Positions 32,489-43,803 of a stretch of 64,000 nucleotides of DNA are shown in pieces (position 1 is the first letter of the stretch; every line of letters starts with the position of its first letter). Below the pieces are notes generated by a model, which saw only the letters and a program-made list of their open reading frames with translations, was not told the origin of the DNA and searched no databases. Source of the stretch: Halichoerus grypus (lineage: Eukaryota; Chordata; Mammalia; Carnivora; Phocidae); NCBI RefSeq assembly GCF_964656455.1, contig NC_135719.1, forward strand, positions 7,295,163-7,359,162. The letters run 5' to 3'. A program made the position numbers and the translations under genes.

Positions 32489-33201
32489 GTGTGACTTGCC
32501 CCCATACCAACCAATTCTCCAGTTCTTTGCGGACACCAAGTGTCAGTTCTGACACTCTGGACCAGGAGTTAGTGTCAGACCCCGCAGGTAAGGGTGCAGT
32601 CCTGCAAGACCGCACCAGCCCCCAGATTGTCACCCGGGCTTCTGAACAACCACCTACAGATCGAAGGTTCCCAGGACCCCCTCCTTGGGTTTAGTAATTT
32701 GCTAGAATGACTCATAGAACTCAGGAAAACGGTGTACTTGCTAGATTACCAGTTTATTATAAAAGAAGACAAGTCAGGAGCAGTGACGTGGAAGAGAAGC
32801 ATGGGGCGAGGTATGGGGGAAGGGCACGGAGCTCCCAGGCCCTTTCGGGGTGCACCACCCCCCCAGCGCCTCCATGTGTTCACCAACTGGAAGTTCTCTG
32901 AACCCCGTTGTTTGGGATTTGCATGGAGGCTTCTTTATGTGGGCGTAATTGATTAAATACTGGCCATTGGTGAGGAAGTCAGCCTCTAGTGGGAAGGAGC
33001 TGACAGTTCCAACCCTGTGATTACAAGATTGCTTCCCCTGGCTCCCAGCCCCCAGCCTGAGGTATCCAGGAGCCCCCAAACACTGGTCCTTATTAGCAGA
33101 CAGAAGGACACTTGCCACCTTGGAAATTCCAAGGGTTTTAGGAGCTGCCTGCTAGGAAATGAGAGCAGAGACCAAATACATGTATTTCTTATTATGTCAC
33201 A
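32489..33201 (-). mobile_element. ERVL-type solitary LTR with a trace of primer-binding site
   Basis: In minus sense it starts TGTGACATAATAAGAAATAC and includes CCTTGGAATTTCC, a poly(A) signal AATAAA near 32757, and an end near AAGTCACACA. Beyond the end, 32471-32485 reads TGGTGGCCAGAGGAG, reminiscent of a leucine-tRNA primer site. MER21-like, but the family name is tentative. Interior sequence is not recognisable. Confidence 0.6.
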
Positions 33202-33227
33202 CTGCTTTTGTTTTGGGAGGGGAGATC

Positions 33228-33361
33228 AACATACGCTAAGCTCTAGGCTATTCCAGATAATGTGCTAGATCTTTTACAAACTCTGTTTCAATTCATCTTT
33301 GTGATGCTTCCATGAAACCGGCATCACTTATCTCAAGTTTATAGATGAAGAAACTGAGGCC
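33228..33361 (-). repeat. MIR fragment
   Basis: The reverse complement of the MIR 3' half, with ATAATGTGCTAGATCTTTTAC and GATGAAGAAACTGAGGCCTG as anchors. Confidence 0.6.
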
Positions 33362-35697
33362 TGACAGGCTGGCTTCTCTTCTGATGACAGCACACCTCCC
33401 CGACAGCGGGATGAGGGGGTGTAGGGAGGAAGAGAGCGAGAGTCACCAAAGCCACTCGGGCAGGTCCCACCAGCAAGTCCCCTTCCTCTCTGCTTCGGTC
33501 TGGACTGGAGCCTCAGAGAGGCATTTCAGTGGTGTAATGGGTTGGACACAGGGTAGAGGAAAAGTGGCTTCTGTCCACAAAGCGTCTGTGGCTCTTTACA
33601 TAACCCCTTCTCCCCAGTGACAGGCTTTCCTGCAGCGTGAAGCCTTCCTCAAGGAAGTTTTGGTTTGGCGTGCTAGGTATCTGTTAGCCATTGGGTGTTG
33701 TTAGCCTTGAGCCTGTGAAGGACATGTTCAAAGGCATCGTTGAGAATGTAGAGCCCCGAACAGGGTAGAGCTCACAGGCTAGAAACCAACAAGTTTGGTA
33801 GGAGGTGGGTTGTGTCCTTCTGGGCACGAGGCTCTCTCAGATAGGGGTTGAGTGGGGGCAAGTTAGTTACTAGGAATATCTTGGAGGAGGGATTGGCAGG
33901 TCTTGAATCTAAGAAAGAGCGAGAGCAAGAGAGAGATGTCAAACCGTTTCTTGGATCGATGTGGTTAATAGATGGCACTCACCTTGCCCCTCTCTGTACT
34001 GTGCCCATGGCAGACATCACTAATCAATCATAGCTCTTTCCCGCTCATCCACAGATTCCTTCCAAACACAGGGATCTGTGTGAGCCGTCGCCAACCCACT
34101 GGTGTTGCACATCATTTGAAATGTGCTCACCAGCTCTGCGGTGATGTTTCAAGTCAGGAGGATTCAGCAGAGGTAGTTTGGGAGAAACCAGGAGGTGAGA
34201 ACAAGCTGTTCTGTCCATGCTTGGCTCTTGGGGAGTCCAGGGGAATGTGTGTTGTGGGAACACGAACTACAGGAGAGGGGAGAGGTTGGGTGTCAGGGGT
34301 AGAGCTGAACTGGAAATAATCTCTAATGAGGCAGTAATTGAAGTCATGTGAATAGAGAGATGCCTTCTGAGAGAGGGAGGATATGGGGAGAGGAACAGAC
34401 GGCTTACGGCCGGAGGGAAGGAAACTGCTCATGAAGCCGAAGCAAGGAAGAGAAAAATTAACAAGAGAAAAAGCTGAATTTCCTTCACCCAGTGAGGGAG
34501 ACCATCTCTCCAGCCCCCTAAGTGGAAACCTCTGGAACCTTAAGGAACTTTGGGGCTCGTCTGCTTCCAGATTACGAGCGCTAATGCTGTTAATGCCTTC
34601 CTTGTTGGGCTCGGTTGTAAGCCAGCATTTCTTCCAGCCTCTTTAGAGCTGCCTCCTCCCTTCCTGCAGCCTCCCCCTCCACAGGCCCCTTCTAGGCCCG
34701 GCCCGGCCCACCCATCCTCCTCCATCCCGTGCCTCCTCTCTTCTCCTCTGTGGCTTGCTCACATTCCGGCGCGCTGTGCACGGAGTGCAAGGCACCCCCG
34801 ATGTGATCTTGTCTTTCTGATGGTTACCTTGACGAATCGCTCTGACACCCTCTGGTTCCGGAGAGAATTAGTCCTGCAAAGTCAAGGACTCCCTTCCATC
34901 CCAGAGACCTGGAATTACCCTGGAACAATGAAAATGCCCCGGGCCTTGGAACAACTTTTCCTGCATTAACTCTGAGGCAGAGTTGCAGTGAGGAAATCCA
35001 CCCTTTTAATAGGGGAAAATATTGCCCTCATAAGTCTTTATGCAGTGCACTTGAGCTTAATGCTCACTTACCAATTCGCCTTTATAACTTCCATATTGAG
35101 TGAATTAAGTCCTCCATGTGGGTAGTTATTAAAGAAGTGATAAGTGCTTTATAATTCAGTAAAGGGTGGCCTGGCCATTTCATATTTTCCTAAGGAAATT
35201 GGCCACCAGAAGGGCAGCACTCTCAGGACCCCTGGGGCTAGCTGATTTTAGGCCTAGAGCTTGCACTATTGGATTACTTTCAACCAGCTGCTCTGGCCTG
35301 GACCAGACTCTCCTTCTTGCTCAGACTTTCTCCTCCAAGGCCCATTGGGGAAAAAGGGTCAAAGTCAATGTGTCTCTCCCTGCCTCGGGCCGTTTCTATG
35401 GTTCATCAAAGACCTCTTCTTTCTCTCCTAGTTCAAAGCTGAGTTGTCTAGTCAGGATTGGAGGTTTTATGATCAATGCGGTTTGACTCTCATCTGCAGA
35501 CAAGAGGAGAGTGTCTCTTAGGGGCCATGGAGTTCTGACCCACCCTACTCCCTACGCCCACAACCCCACAGGCACAGCTTACTTCTTTATACCTTAGTCT
35601 CTTCAAATGGTTGGAGAAAATGCGGGTCCCGGCAAGACCTCAGCCACCAGATGGTTTTTACGACGTGCTGCAAGGTCCTCGGGTTCTGAGGAAGGAC
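33362..35697. other. Intronic sequence, nothing recognised
   Basis: 2.3 kb. The AT-rich segment 34920-35165 stands out from its GC-rich surroundings and reads like conserved noncoding DNA (see findings). Confidence 0.45.
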
Positions 35698-35896
35698 ATT
35701 CCTTTATTCATTCGTTCATTCGAATTTTCTACTCTGTACAGGGAATTGGGCCGAGTGTTGTGGTTACGGTAGTGAACAAGGTAGACCAGTTGCCCACCCT
35801 CACAGAGCTGGCATTTTGTTAGTAAAGAGATGCAGAAAACAAGTCAACACATACGTGAGAGAATGACAGATTTTGCCAAGTGGCATAAAAGAACTA

Positions 35897-36115
35897 TCTA
35901 GAGCGGCATTTCTCAACCTTGGCACTGTTGTCATTTTGGGCCGGATCCTTCTTTGTTCCGAGGGGGCTGTCCTGGGTTGTAGGATTTTTAGTCACATCCT
36001 CGGCCTCTACCCACTAGACTTTCCCAGTCGTGACAATCAAAAAAGTCCCCAGTCATGGCCAGATGTCCTCTGGGGGACAGAATCCGCCCCTGGCTTTTGA
36101 GAATAATTGATCTAG
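35897..36115 (-). mobile_element. MER20 DNA transposon inserted in L2
   Basis: GCATTTCTCAACCTTGGCAC at the left, CTCTACCCACTAGACT in the middle and CTTTTGAGAATAATTGATCT at the right; these match MER20 in reverse orientation. 219 bp, the usual family length. Confidence 0.85.
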
Positions 36116-36422
36116 AGGAAGGTTATAGAAAATGATTTTGGCTGGGTTGGTCAGGAAAGGCCTCTCTGAGGAGATGACATTTAAGGAGAATCCAAGTGCT
36201 TTTAAGGGCAAAACCAAGTGTAAGGGCCCTGAGAGGAGGGGGAGAGTTTGGGGTTTTGGAGAATGGAAAGGAGGCTGGTGAGACAAAGCCAAGTGAACAG
36301 GGTCGGTTCGTTTGAGCTGAGGCAGGAGACGCCTGAGCCAGGCATGTGGGGCCTCGCTGGCTGTGGTGGAGGCTGGAGTTCATCCCAAGTGTGGGAGGAG
36401 CCACTGGAGGTTTGTTTTTGGA

Positions 36423-36448
36423 GGGTGGGTGCCGTGGGGGAGGGGGGC
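36423..36448 (+). other. G-quadruplex candidate
   Basis: Four G-runs (GGG, GGG, GGGGG, GGGGGG) with loops of 1, 6 and 1 bases. Confidence 0.5.
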
Positions 36449-37271
36449 GTGATCAGATTTGTGTTACAAAAAGTTCATTCCGGTTTTCAGTCAGGCCAGA
36501 GCAGGCACAGTGGTCCCCGTCTTGGAGGCAGTGGCCTTCGGGAGAGGTAATGATGGCCTGGGTCCAGGTGAGGTCGTGGGAAGGGGACAGAGCTGATATC
36601 TCTTGTGCAGGTGGACTGCTCAGGTGTGGATATTGCGAGAGGGGACGGAGCACTCAGTGATGAAGTTTGGCTTCGGCACCTGGGTGACACCGGTGCCATT
36701 TATTGGGACAGAGAGGAAAGCCAAGGGCTGGTGTTGGACCTACTGATCTATTGGGGAAGAGCCTGGAGCTCAGCGGGCAGGTCTGACCGGAGACACACCT
36801 TTGGACGCTCTCAGCGCGTAGGTGATGTTCGGAGCCAGCACGTGGGTGAGATCACCACAGAGCCCCAGGGAAAGACCTGGGAGACACCGACATTTAGGGA
36901 TCAGACAAAGAATATGGACCCCGCAGAGGAGACGAAGAAGTAATAGCCAGGGGAGTAGAAGGAGACCCAAGAGAGAGTAAAGTTCAGGAATCCGTAAAGA
37001 GAATGTTTCAACAAAGAGGTAAAATGCCCCCGAGAGACGGGGTAACGGGGCGGCGGAGCAGAGTCTGCTGAGTTAGTCAGGACGGGAAACGCTGGCGATC
37101 TTGGCAGGGCAGTTTCCGCAGAGCGGCCGGGACTGAAGACTTACTGGGCTGGAGAATCCAAGGCATGTGAGGAAGGAAGTCGGGCCTGCGGGAGGAGACG
37201 GATCCTCTGAAAACATTTGCCGCGAAGAGATGTAGCGACATGGATTAGTCGCTGGAGGAGGACGTGGCATG

Positions 37272-37513
37272 AAGGAGAGCCCTTTGTTTTTTTTTATTTT
37301 TTATTTTTTTAAAGGTTTTTTGTTTATTTGAGAGAGAGAGCGAGTGAGAGAGCAGAAGCAGGGGGAGCAGGAGAGGGAGAGGGAGAAGCAGGCTCCCCCG
37401 ATGAGCAGGGAGCCCGATGTGGGGCTTGATCCCAGGACCCTGGGATCATGACCTGAGCCGAAGGCAGCTGCTTAACTGACTGAGCCACCCAGGCGCCCCA
37501 AGGAGAGCCCTTT
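37272..37513 (-). mobile_element. Can-SINE, minus strand
   Basis: The body at 37286-37499 is flanked by AAGGAGAGCCCTTT (37272-37285 and 37500-37513). The T-rich left end is interrupted by A. Inserted in the L2. Confidence 0.95.
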
Positions 37514-37717
37514 AAATGAGCTCTTCTAGAATGTGTCTGTATGCTGATGGGAAAATCTAGTAGAGAGAAAGTGAGGGTCCAGACAAGAGAGGGGAAAAAA
37601 AAAGATGAATGAATCCTTGAGAAGGTGAGAGGGGTCAAGGGCAGGGGACGGCCCCTGCAGGAAGCTGATAGAGTGCCAGGTGCGTAAGTTCTGCCGTTGA
37701 TCACTTTGAGGGTTCCC

Positions 37718-37755
37718 TAAAGCATGCATGCATGCATTCATTCATTCATTCATTC
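37718..37755. repeat. (CATG)n/(CATT)n simple repeat
   Basis: About three CATG units followed by about five CATT units, possibly the tail of another minus-strand L2 3' end continuing to about 37850. Confidence 0.75.
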
Positions 37756-38269
37756 CCTTGGCTGTCACTGAGCATTTGCATGGCACTGGAGGTCCGTGCC
37801 CTCAGAAACCTCTTGATCTGCTGAAAGCCATAGTCATGTGGGCAAGGGGAAGGTGGAGAAGAGGTGCCAAAAGCATGCCCATCTCGTCTCCTCCTCTGTT
37901 TGGCCAGAGGGGGGGCCCTGCCCACTTCCCCCCTCCTGACGCTGAGCATGAGCAACAGACCTGAGATCTGGTCCATGGGCCTCCCCAGACCTCTGGGGTC
38001 ACCATTTGTGGGCCTCATAGTGATGCCCTAGGATGTCTATCCCTGATTGGGATGTTGAGTGGTGTGCCCTGGGCCACATCCCTCCTCGGGCAGCAAGTTC
38101 AAGGTGCCTGTGGGGTCTGACCAGGCCTCTGGGCTGCTCCAAGGGGCCAGAGTGAGGACTGTGTCGGCACGGAGCATGGAAAGCCTTGGGCGTGAGGTGG
38201 GGCCTGGAGGGGGCTGCTTAGCACCAACCTGGGCGTCTTCCCAAGTATGTATTTATCCTGGGGTACCTG

Positions 38270-38790
38270 CTCTTCTTTGTGATTCTGAGGGTGAGCGAGT
38301 GGTGAATAAGACAGATACGACCTCTGTTCTCATGCATCCTAGTTCTTGCTTATGGACACTGACGACAGACACATAATCAAATAATCAAATAAGACAATTA
38401 CAGATGGTTATTAAGGGCTGTGAAGGACATGAGCAGGGGCTTGTGCCAGGGAGCAGCTGCAGGGGAAAAGGGGGGTGTGTGTGTGCTCACATAGGGGTCA
38501 GAGCAGGTGTCTCTGAGAAGGTGACCTTTGCAGGGAGCCCTGAGGACATAAAAGGAGCCAGGATGAGTGTTTCATGGAAGTTCTGGTTGGGAATGCGTCT
38601 GGTGTGTTTAAAGACAGGTAGGCGAGCGTGGCAGGGGCCCAGATAACAAGCAGGTGTTAAGAGAAGGAGCCCTAGGAGCAGCCAGCGGCCGGCATATGCA
38701 GGACCTCATGGGCCCTGGCACGGTGTCCCGATTTCATTGTGAGGGCCATGGGAAGCGGGTGGAGGGTTTTCAGCAGGGGAGAATGTGAGC
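38270..38790 (-). mobile_element. L2 LINE fragment, minus strand
   Basis: GAGTGGTGAATAAGACAGATAC, GGTGACCTTTGCAGGGAGCC, CAGGACCTCATGGGCCCTGG and GGGTGGAGGGTTTTCAGCAG correspond to the antisense of the L2 3' end and the region upstream. Confidence 0.75.
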
Positions 38791-41700
38791 GGGCAGGTGT
38801 AGAGACTCTTGAGGGGGAAGAGTGACAGCAGGGGGCCCAGTGAGGAGGCAAGGGTGGTTTGCAGGTTAGAGGTGGCCACGGCCCGGGTGCCGATGGTGGG
38901 CATGCTGGGGTCGCCAGCCCACGCCCACCCACCTGCCCAGCCAGCCAGTGCAAATGAAGGGCAGCAGTTAGACCGGCGAGGGGCTGGCCAGTCCGGTCCC
39001 AGGCAGTGGGGTGGGGGGTGGGGGGCAGGCAGGACAGCCCGGACTCCCCAGTGAACTGGCCAAGTCCCAGAGGAAATCTCCCTCCTGGGAGTCAGGCCTT
39101 TTCCTAGCAGGATAGCAGACGGGGGGTGTGCCCTTGACCTTTTGTCTGTTAGCAGACAGAGCATCTCAGCACCTGAAGAGCACAGGTGTGTGCACAAACC
39201 TTCCCGGTTCCTGGCACGAGCTTTAGAATTGATCAGGACGCCGACACAGATGCTGTCGCTTCCCATCTGTTCACTGCACGATGGGCATGTTCCTTTCTGC
39301 CGTTCCCGGGGGTCCCAGATGCGGGGCTGCTTCACCATGGTCCTTGGCGTGCAGCTGCTTGTAGACCTGGTGTGCTAATGTGCTGGCATGCTGGGGTTGC
39401 CAGTCCAAGAAGGCTCCCCAGGCTCGCAGGTCCAGCTCCCCAGGCATCTCGGATCCCCCCCCGCCCAGCCGACAGCTGTCAAGGGAGAGAGAGCTGGGTG
39501 ACTTGGCTGGTGTGATCCAGTGCGGCTCTTCCCCAGCCCCCTTGGAGCTATTGCTCCAGACGGTTTGTTTATAATGCTAAACATATCAGATAATTGAAAG
39601 CTAATGCTTCCGTCTGGATCACTAGACATAATATGCCTGGATAACAAATCAATTTCCTTATTGCCCTACAAGGCTTCGAAGTCAAATGCACGGCACATTC
39701 GTTGTAGATGTGTGTGTGTGCGTGCGCAGACTCGCGCTCATGCATGCGTGGGCTCCGATGCTGATTTGTTAAGAAATGGAATTCTGGGCTAGTTTCCCCC
39801 GGTACTCAGCTCCATACTGCAGTTCAGGCCTGCATCCTAGAATCGGGGTTCAGGTGAGAAGGGGATAGGAGCCTCAGGTCTGACGGGGAAGTGTCTGGAG
39901 GGAGGGGGCATCTGTGCACAGCCTTGTTAGCTAAAGCTCTTGTGTTCTGTGTTGGAGGAGTGGGGCATCTGAGAAATGCCCATTTCAGCTGCCTCCTGGC
40001 AGGAGGCACCTCTAAGAATAGATAGACAGAATATAATATTAGTGGCGTATGCTTAGGTGCCACCAGGAGAATTATGACTACACCTCTAAGAATACTTTAC
40101 TTATCTCTCGATCTTAATTATCCAGAAAGGGGATTAGAAACAAAGAAGACAAGGACAAGTATCTACCTATTTGTGTGTGTGTGTTTATGTTCTCTTAGAT
40201 CTTTATTCAGATTGTATTTACTTTTACTTCTATGATTCCAGCAGAGTAATGGAATCTGCTATTTCTCACTCGGTGCTATAAGCATCAGCACGGAATTGAG
40301 GGCTAAGACATTGCCTCATCTAATCCTTGCATCACCGGGATTTCCTATTTGGCTGGAGCCAGAGAGCCAATATCTCTGAGGACGCTGAGGACCAGAGAGC
40401 TTCGAGAGTAACTGACCCAGGGGCTTCCAGCTTCCAAGGGCCAGAGCTGGATGTCTGCTTCTGGTCAGCCTGCCTCCAGGGCACCCACGCTTAGACTCTG
40501 GGCTTGGAGGGGCTGCCAAGCAGACTGGTCGCAGCACATTGCAAGGGAGGAAAGGCTCTAGGGGGTGATGGCCCACAGCCGGAAAGCAAAGGAAGAGCCA
40601 GAAGCTGCTGAAAATGGACACAATAACCATTAGAATTTAGGAATCATGTCAGGGTAGGCCCATTTGGGTAGGGACACAAATTCTGCCTGCTTCAGGAGCC
40701 TGTGAGGGTGTCACTGGGTGAAAGAGCTCAGCGGGCTAGTTAGCTTGGTCACGGTGATCCAAGATCATCAAGAAAATATAAGTCATTTTCTGTCTACCCT
40801 GCTTAAAAAGGCAAGGAGGTGTGTAATGCATTTTAGGAGGAAAAAGAAACATCTAGCAAGGAAGTTGAACATGCAAAGGTTTTGCATTTAAATTTAGTTG
40901 TCCGGAAAATTTGGTTATGAAGAATAGCTCGTTAATAGCAGTGAGAAGTCACAGTGAAAATAACAGTGATCTTACAGCAAGGGAGGAGAGAGGAAAGGTC
41001 GCAAACATGGCCAGCCATGTGTAAAGGAAGGAAGGAGGCTCGCTTGTCCCACCAACCAGCCCCTTGTCTTGCCGAATGTCCCGGTGACGAGGAATGTCCT
41101 ATTAGGTGAAGGGAGACACCTGGCTTGCCCTTCTTCTCGTGGGCCTCCCCATCAACTTCAGTCCCTTGGTGATGGAAGGGGGTGGATGTCTCAGTGTTCT
41201 AGAGTTTTCTATGTATAGGACTTAAATATTGGAGTTATAAACAACTCTTAAACATATCCACATGACATGTTTTTAATTAAAATATGGACCACACAGTCTG
41301 TGCCATCTCATTTTTATATGCTTGGCGATTGCCAGTTCATTTCCATATTGGCTCCAGACAAACAGAAGGAGGAAGAAAGCGATGGTACAAAAGCACAGTC
41401 GAATTTATTCTAGTACAAAGGTTTTTTATCTTTTCCCTGGATGTTTTAATTAATATTTCACTTGTGCCCTAGCTCATCCCCAGAATGGGTGCGGAAGCAG
41501 CTATCTGTGATTCCAGGACTGGGTCCTGTCGTTGTGAGTCACTGGGAGTGGCTTCATTTCCGGTGGTTTTTCTCCTACTCCCGAAGAGGCTGGGCGCATG
41601 CACGGTCCCTCAGCTCCGGCACACCCCGGTCCACCTGACAGCAGCGTGTTCTTTGACCACAGAGGCTCACCTAGGCCTCGTTGAGGTTTTCTGAGCTGTA

Positions 41701-42174
41701 GCCCAAAGCCCGGCTCTGGCTTGGTTGCTCAGCGTTGTCATGAATTAAGCCTCCCTTCTCTCTGGAAAAGTGTTGCACATTCGCTCTTGGTGAAGCGTCA
41801 TGATTCTGGGGTGTCAAGGAAGGGCAGTGGCCAGAGGGGAGGGACGGGGCACTGCATTGACTCTCTGGATGGAGCATTTCCCATTGCCGAGAAGGACTAA
41901 GCTATGCAGAAGATGAACTCTCAGTGAGAGGGAAAGACTCTTGTGGGGGGTTCCAGCCAGAGCTGGGTGAGAGGAGACCGTTATTGCTCCTGGGATGTGT
42001 AACCTGGATTGGGCCATGGTCCAGTGCACCAAAGAGCCCCTCATTTCCTCTCAAGTAATGCCCTTGACTTGCAGGAGTTGGGGAGCTATAGCTTTTGATG
42101 TTCTTCTCTCACCTGGACCCAGGGACCTAGAGGCAAGCTTTTTGGTTTTGGCCTGGGGCCTCTTAGGGTTTGCT
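38791..42174. other. Intronic sequence, mostly unrecognised
   Basis: 3.4 kb. A weak MIR-like stretch may lie at 40300-40420. AT-rich islands at 39540-39700 and 41200-41480 resemble conserved noncoding DNA. A G-rich run is at 39006-39028. Confidence 0.4.
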
Positions 42175-42372
42175 CAAAGCAGTCATTTTTATTTGAGAGA
42201 GAGAGAGTGCACGAGTGTGGGGAGGGGCAGAGGGGACAGGGAGAAGCAGAGTCCCTGCTGAGCAGGGAGCCCAACGTGGGGCTCGATCCAAGGACCCAGA
42301 GATCATGACCTGAGCCGAAGGCAGATGCCTAACTGACTGAGCCACCCAGGCGCCCCCAAACAGTCATTTTTA
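42175..42372 (-). mobile_element. Can-SINE, minus strand, short tail
   Basis: The body is at about 42192-42356 with almost no T-run at the left. CAGTCATTTTTA is repeated on both sides (within 42175-42191 and 42357-42372). The head reads GCCACCCAGGCGCCCCC. Confidence 0.92.
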
Positions 42373-42439
42373 AAACTGTTGCTGTTTCCAGCCATGGTAC
42401 ACAGTCTTCTATAGTCATCTTAAGGCAGAAACCTTATAT

Positions 42440-42660
42440 GAGGCAGGGCTTCCCAGCTATGGACATTCTGGGCCAATAATTCTTTATTGTGGGGCCTGTC
42501 CTGGGCATCTGTGGATGGTTTAAGAGCATCCCTGGCCTCTGCCCACTAGATGCTGGCATCATTCCCTTCCTCCCAGCTGGGACCAACAAAAATGTCTGCA
42601 GACATTTCCCAATGGCCCTTGGGGGGCAGGATGGCCCCCTGCTGAGCACCACGGTATAAG
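42440..42660 (-). mobile_element. MER20 DNA transposon
   Basis: GGGCCAATAATTCTTTATTG, CCTGGCCTCTGCCCACTAGATG, AAAATGTCTGCAGACATTTCCC and CCCTGCTGAGCACCACGG; a recognisable reverse-orientation MER20 of usual length. Confidence 0.85.
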
Positions 42661-43584
42661 AGGTGACTCAAGTGGGGGTACTTTAGCCAGGATGGGAGCC
42701 TCCTCTCTGCCCCTGCCCCTCACTGCTCCAGGAAAGCACGCAGACTGAGAACGAGGCTGCAGATCTCTGCGGGGCCGGCCCCGCCACACACTCTGTGCCC
42801 GAGCGGACGAACGCAGAATCTCGTAGTCCCACCGGCCCGAGTTCCCGGCGTGGCTCTGAGCTCTTTCTCTCCCATGGTGAGGTGGGTTCCTGAGACGCCT
42901 CTGCCGGGATGCACCTGGCACAGCCTGCCGTCCTGGAACGGGGTGACCAGTGACTGCCCCCCACAGGGTTCAAATGCCGAACCTTCCTTTAAACAGTGAT
43001 CATCATCGATTGTTTTTCAAGGGACCAAGTTAAGTGCTCAGGGAAGACAGCCTGGACACCAGGAAAGCATAATAAAAGGAGAAGCCACATACTAGAGGCC
43101 AAGGTAACTACGGTTTACCACGAACAAAAGCAAACCAAACCTTCTGTCATATTTATCCTATTTGTTATATTTTTAGAGCCTGGCTTCCCCACTTGAACCT
43201 GCAGCACACAGCAGCTACCCGGGCTCCCGCAGCTGACCCCCCCGGGGCTGGTACCGAGTGGTGAGTCACCGGCGGACTTGGCAGGTGCCCCGCCGATGTC
43301 ATCCACAAATGTCAGGCCGCACCTTCCCCTCAGAAGCCGCTCTGAGCTGCCAGCCGTGCATTCCCTGAACCTGTTCCTAATTTCTGCTTGAGCAGTTTTC
43401 CTGGAGGTCGTGAATGACAGATTAACTGCCCCTCCACGCTTCTGCCACATGGATTTTTATCAATGATTGCTGACAAATGACAACTTCCAGCAGAACCATG
43501 ACGCCATGTTTAGCTTGAAAACTGGGAAAAGACTGCTCAGTTTCTGCAAAGCACAGGGTTGAAAATAACCATCCCGGCTTGCGC
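42661..43584. other. Intronic sequence, nothing recognised
   Basis: No repeat or exon identified in 0.9 kb. Confidence 0.45.
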
Positions 43585-43803
43585 TCCCTGAGGACTTACT
43601 GTGTGTCCTGAGCTGCCGTTCCGTTCGGGCTTTTTAACACGGCCTTTCAGTTCTTACGTCATTCTTACACTGGGGGTATTTTATTACCCCATTTGACAGA
43701 TGAGGAAACCGAGGCACAGACAGATGAAGTCCCTTGGATGGGGTCACACATGGACAGAGGTAGCGACGGGGCCAGGATATGCATCCTGGCAGCCTGGCTT
43801 GAG
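43585..43803 (-). repeat. MIR SINE, minus strand
   Basis: GAGGACTTACTGTGTGTCCTG, CCCATTTGACAGATGAGGAAAC and GGGGCCAGGATATGCATCC are the antisense of MIR. Confidence 0.75.

Larger units (their letters stand above)
35698..37690 (-). mobile_element. Long L2 LINE fragment, minus strand
   Basis: The left end has the ATTCATTCGTTCATTCG tail and GTGAACAAGGTAGACCAG; then AAGGCCTCTCTGAGGAGATGAC, AGGGCCCTGAGAGGAGG, GGAGCCACTGGAGG and GGTGCCATTTATTGGGACA, which are antisense L2 landmarks reaching into the reverse-transcriptase region. About 1.6 kb of L2 after removing the MER20 (35897-36115) and the SINE (37286-37499). Confidence 0.8.

Noticed and set aside
31927..32514. 195-codon frame on minus
   Set aside because: Runs into the LTR/primer-site region, low-complexity composition, no domain.
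38706..39338. 210-codon frame on minus
   Set aside because: Overlaps an L2 fragment and GC-rich intron; no conserved L2 protein segment in this frame.
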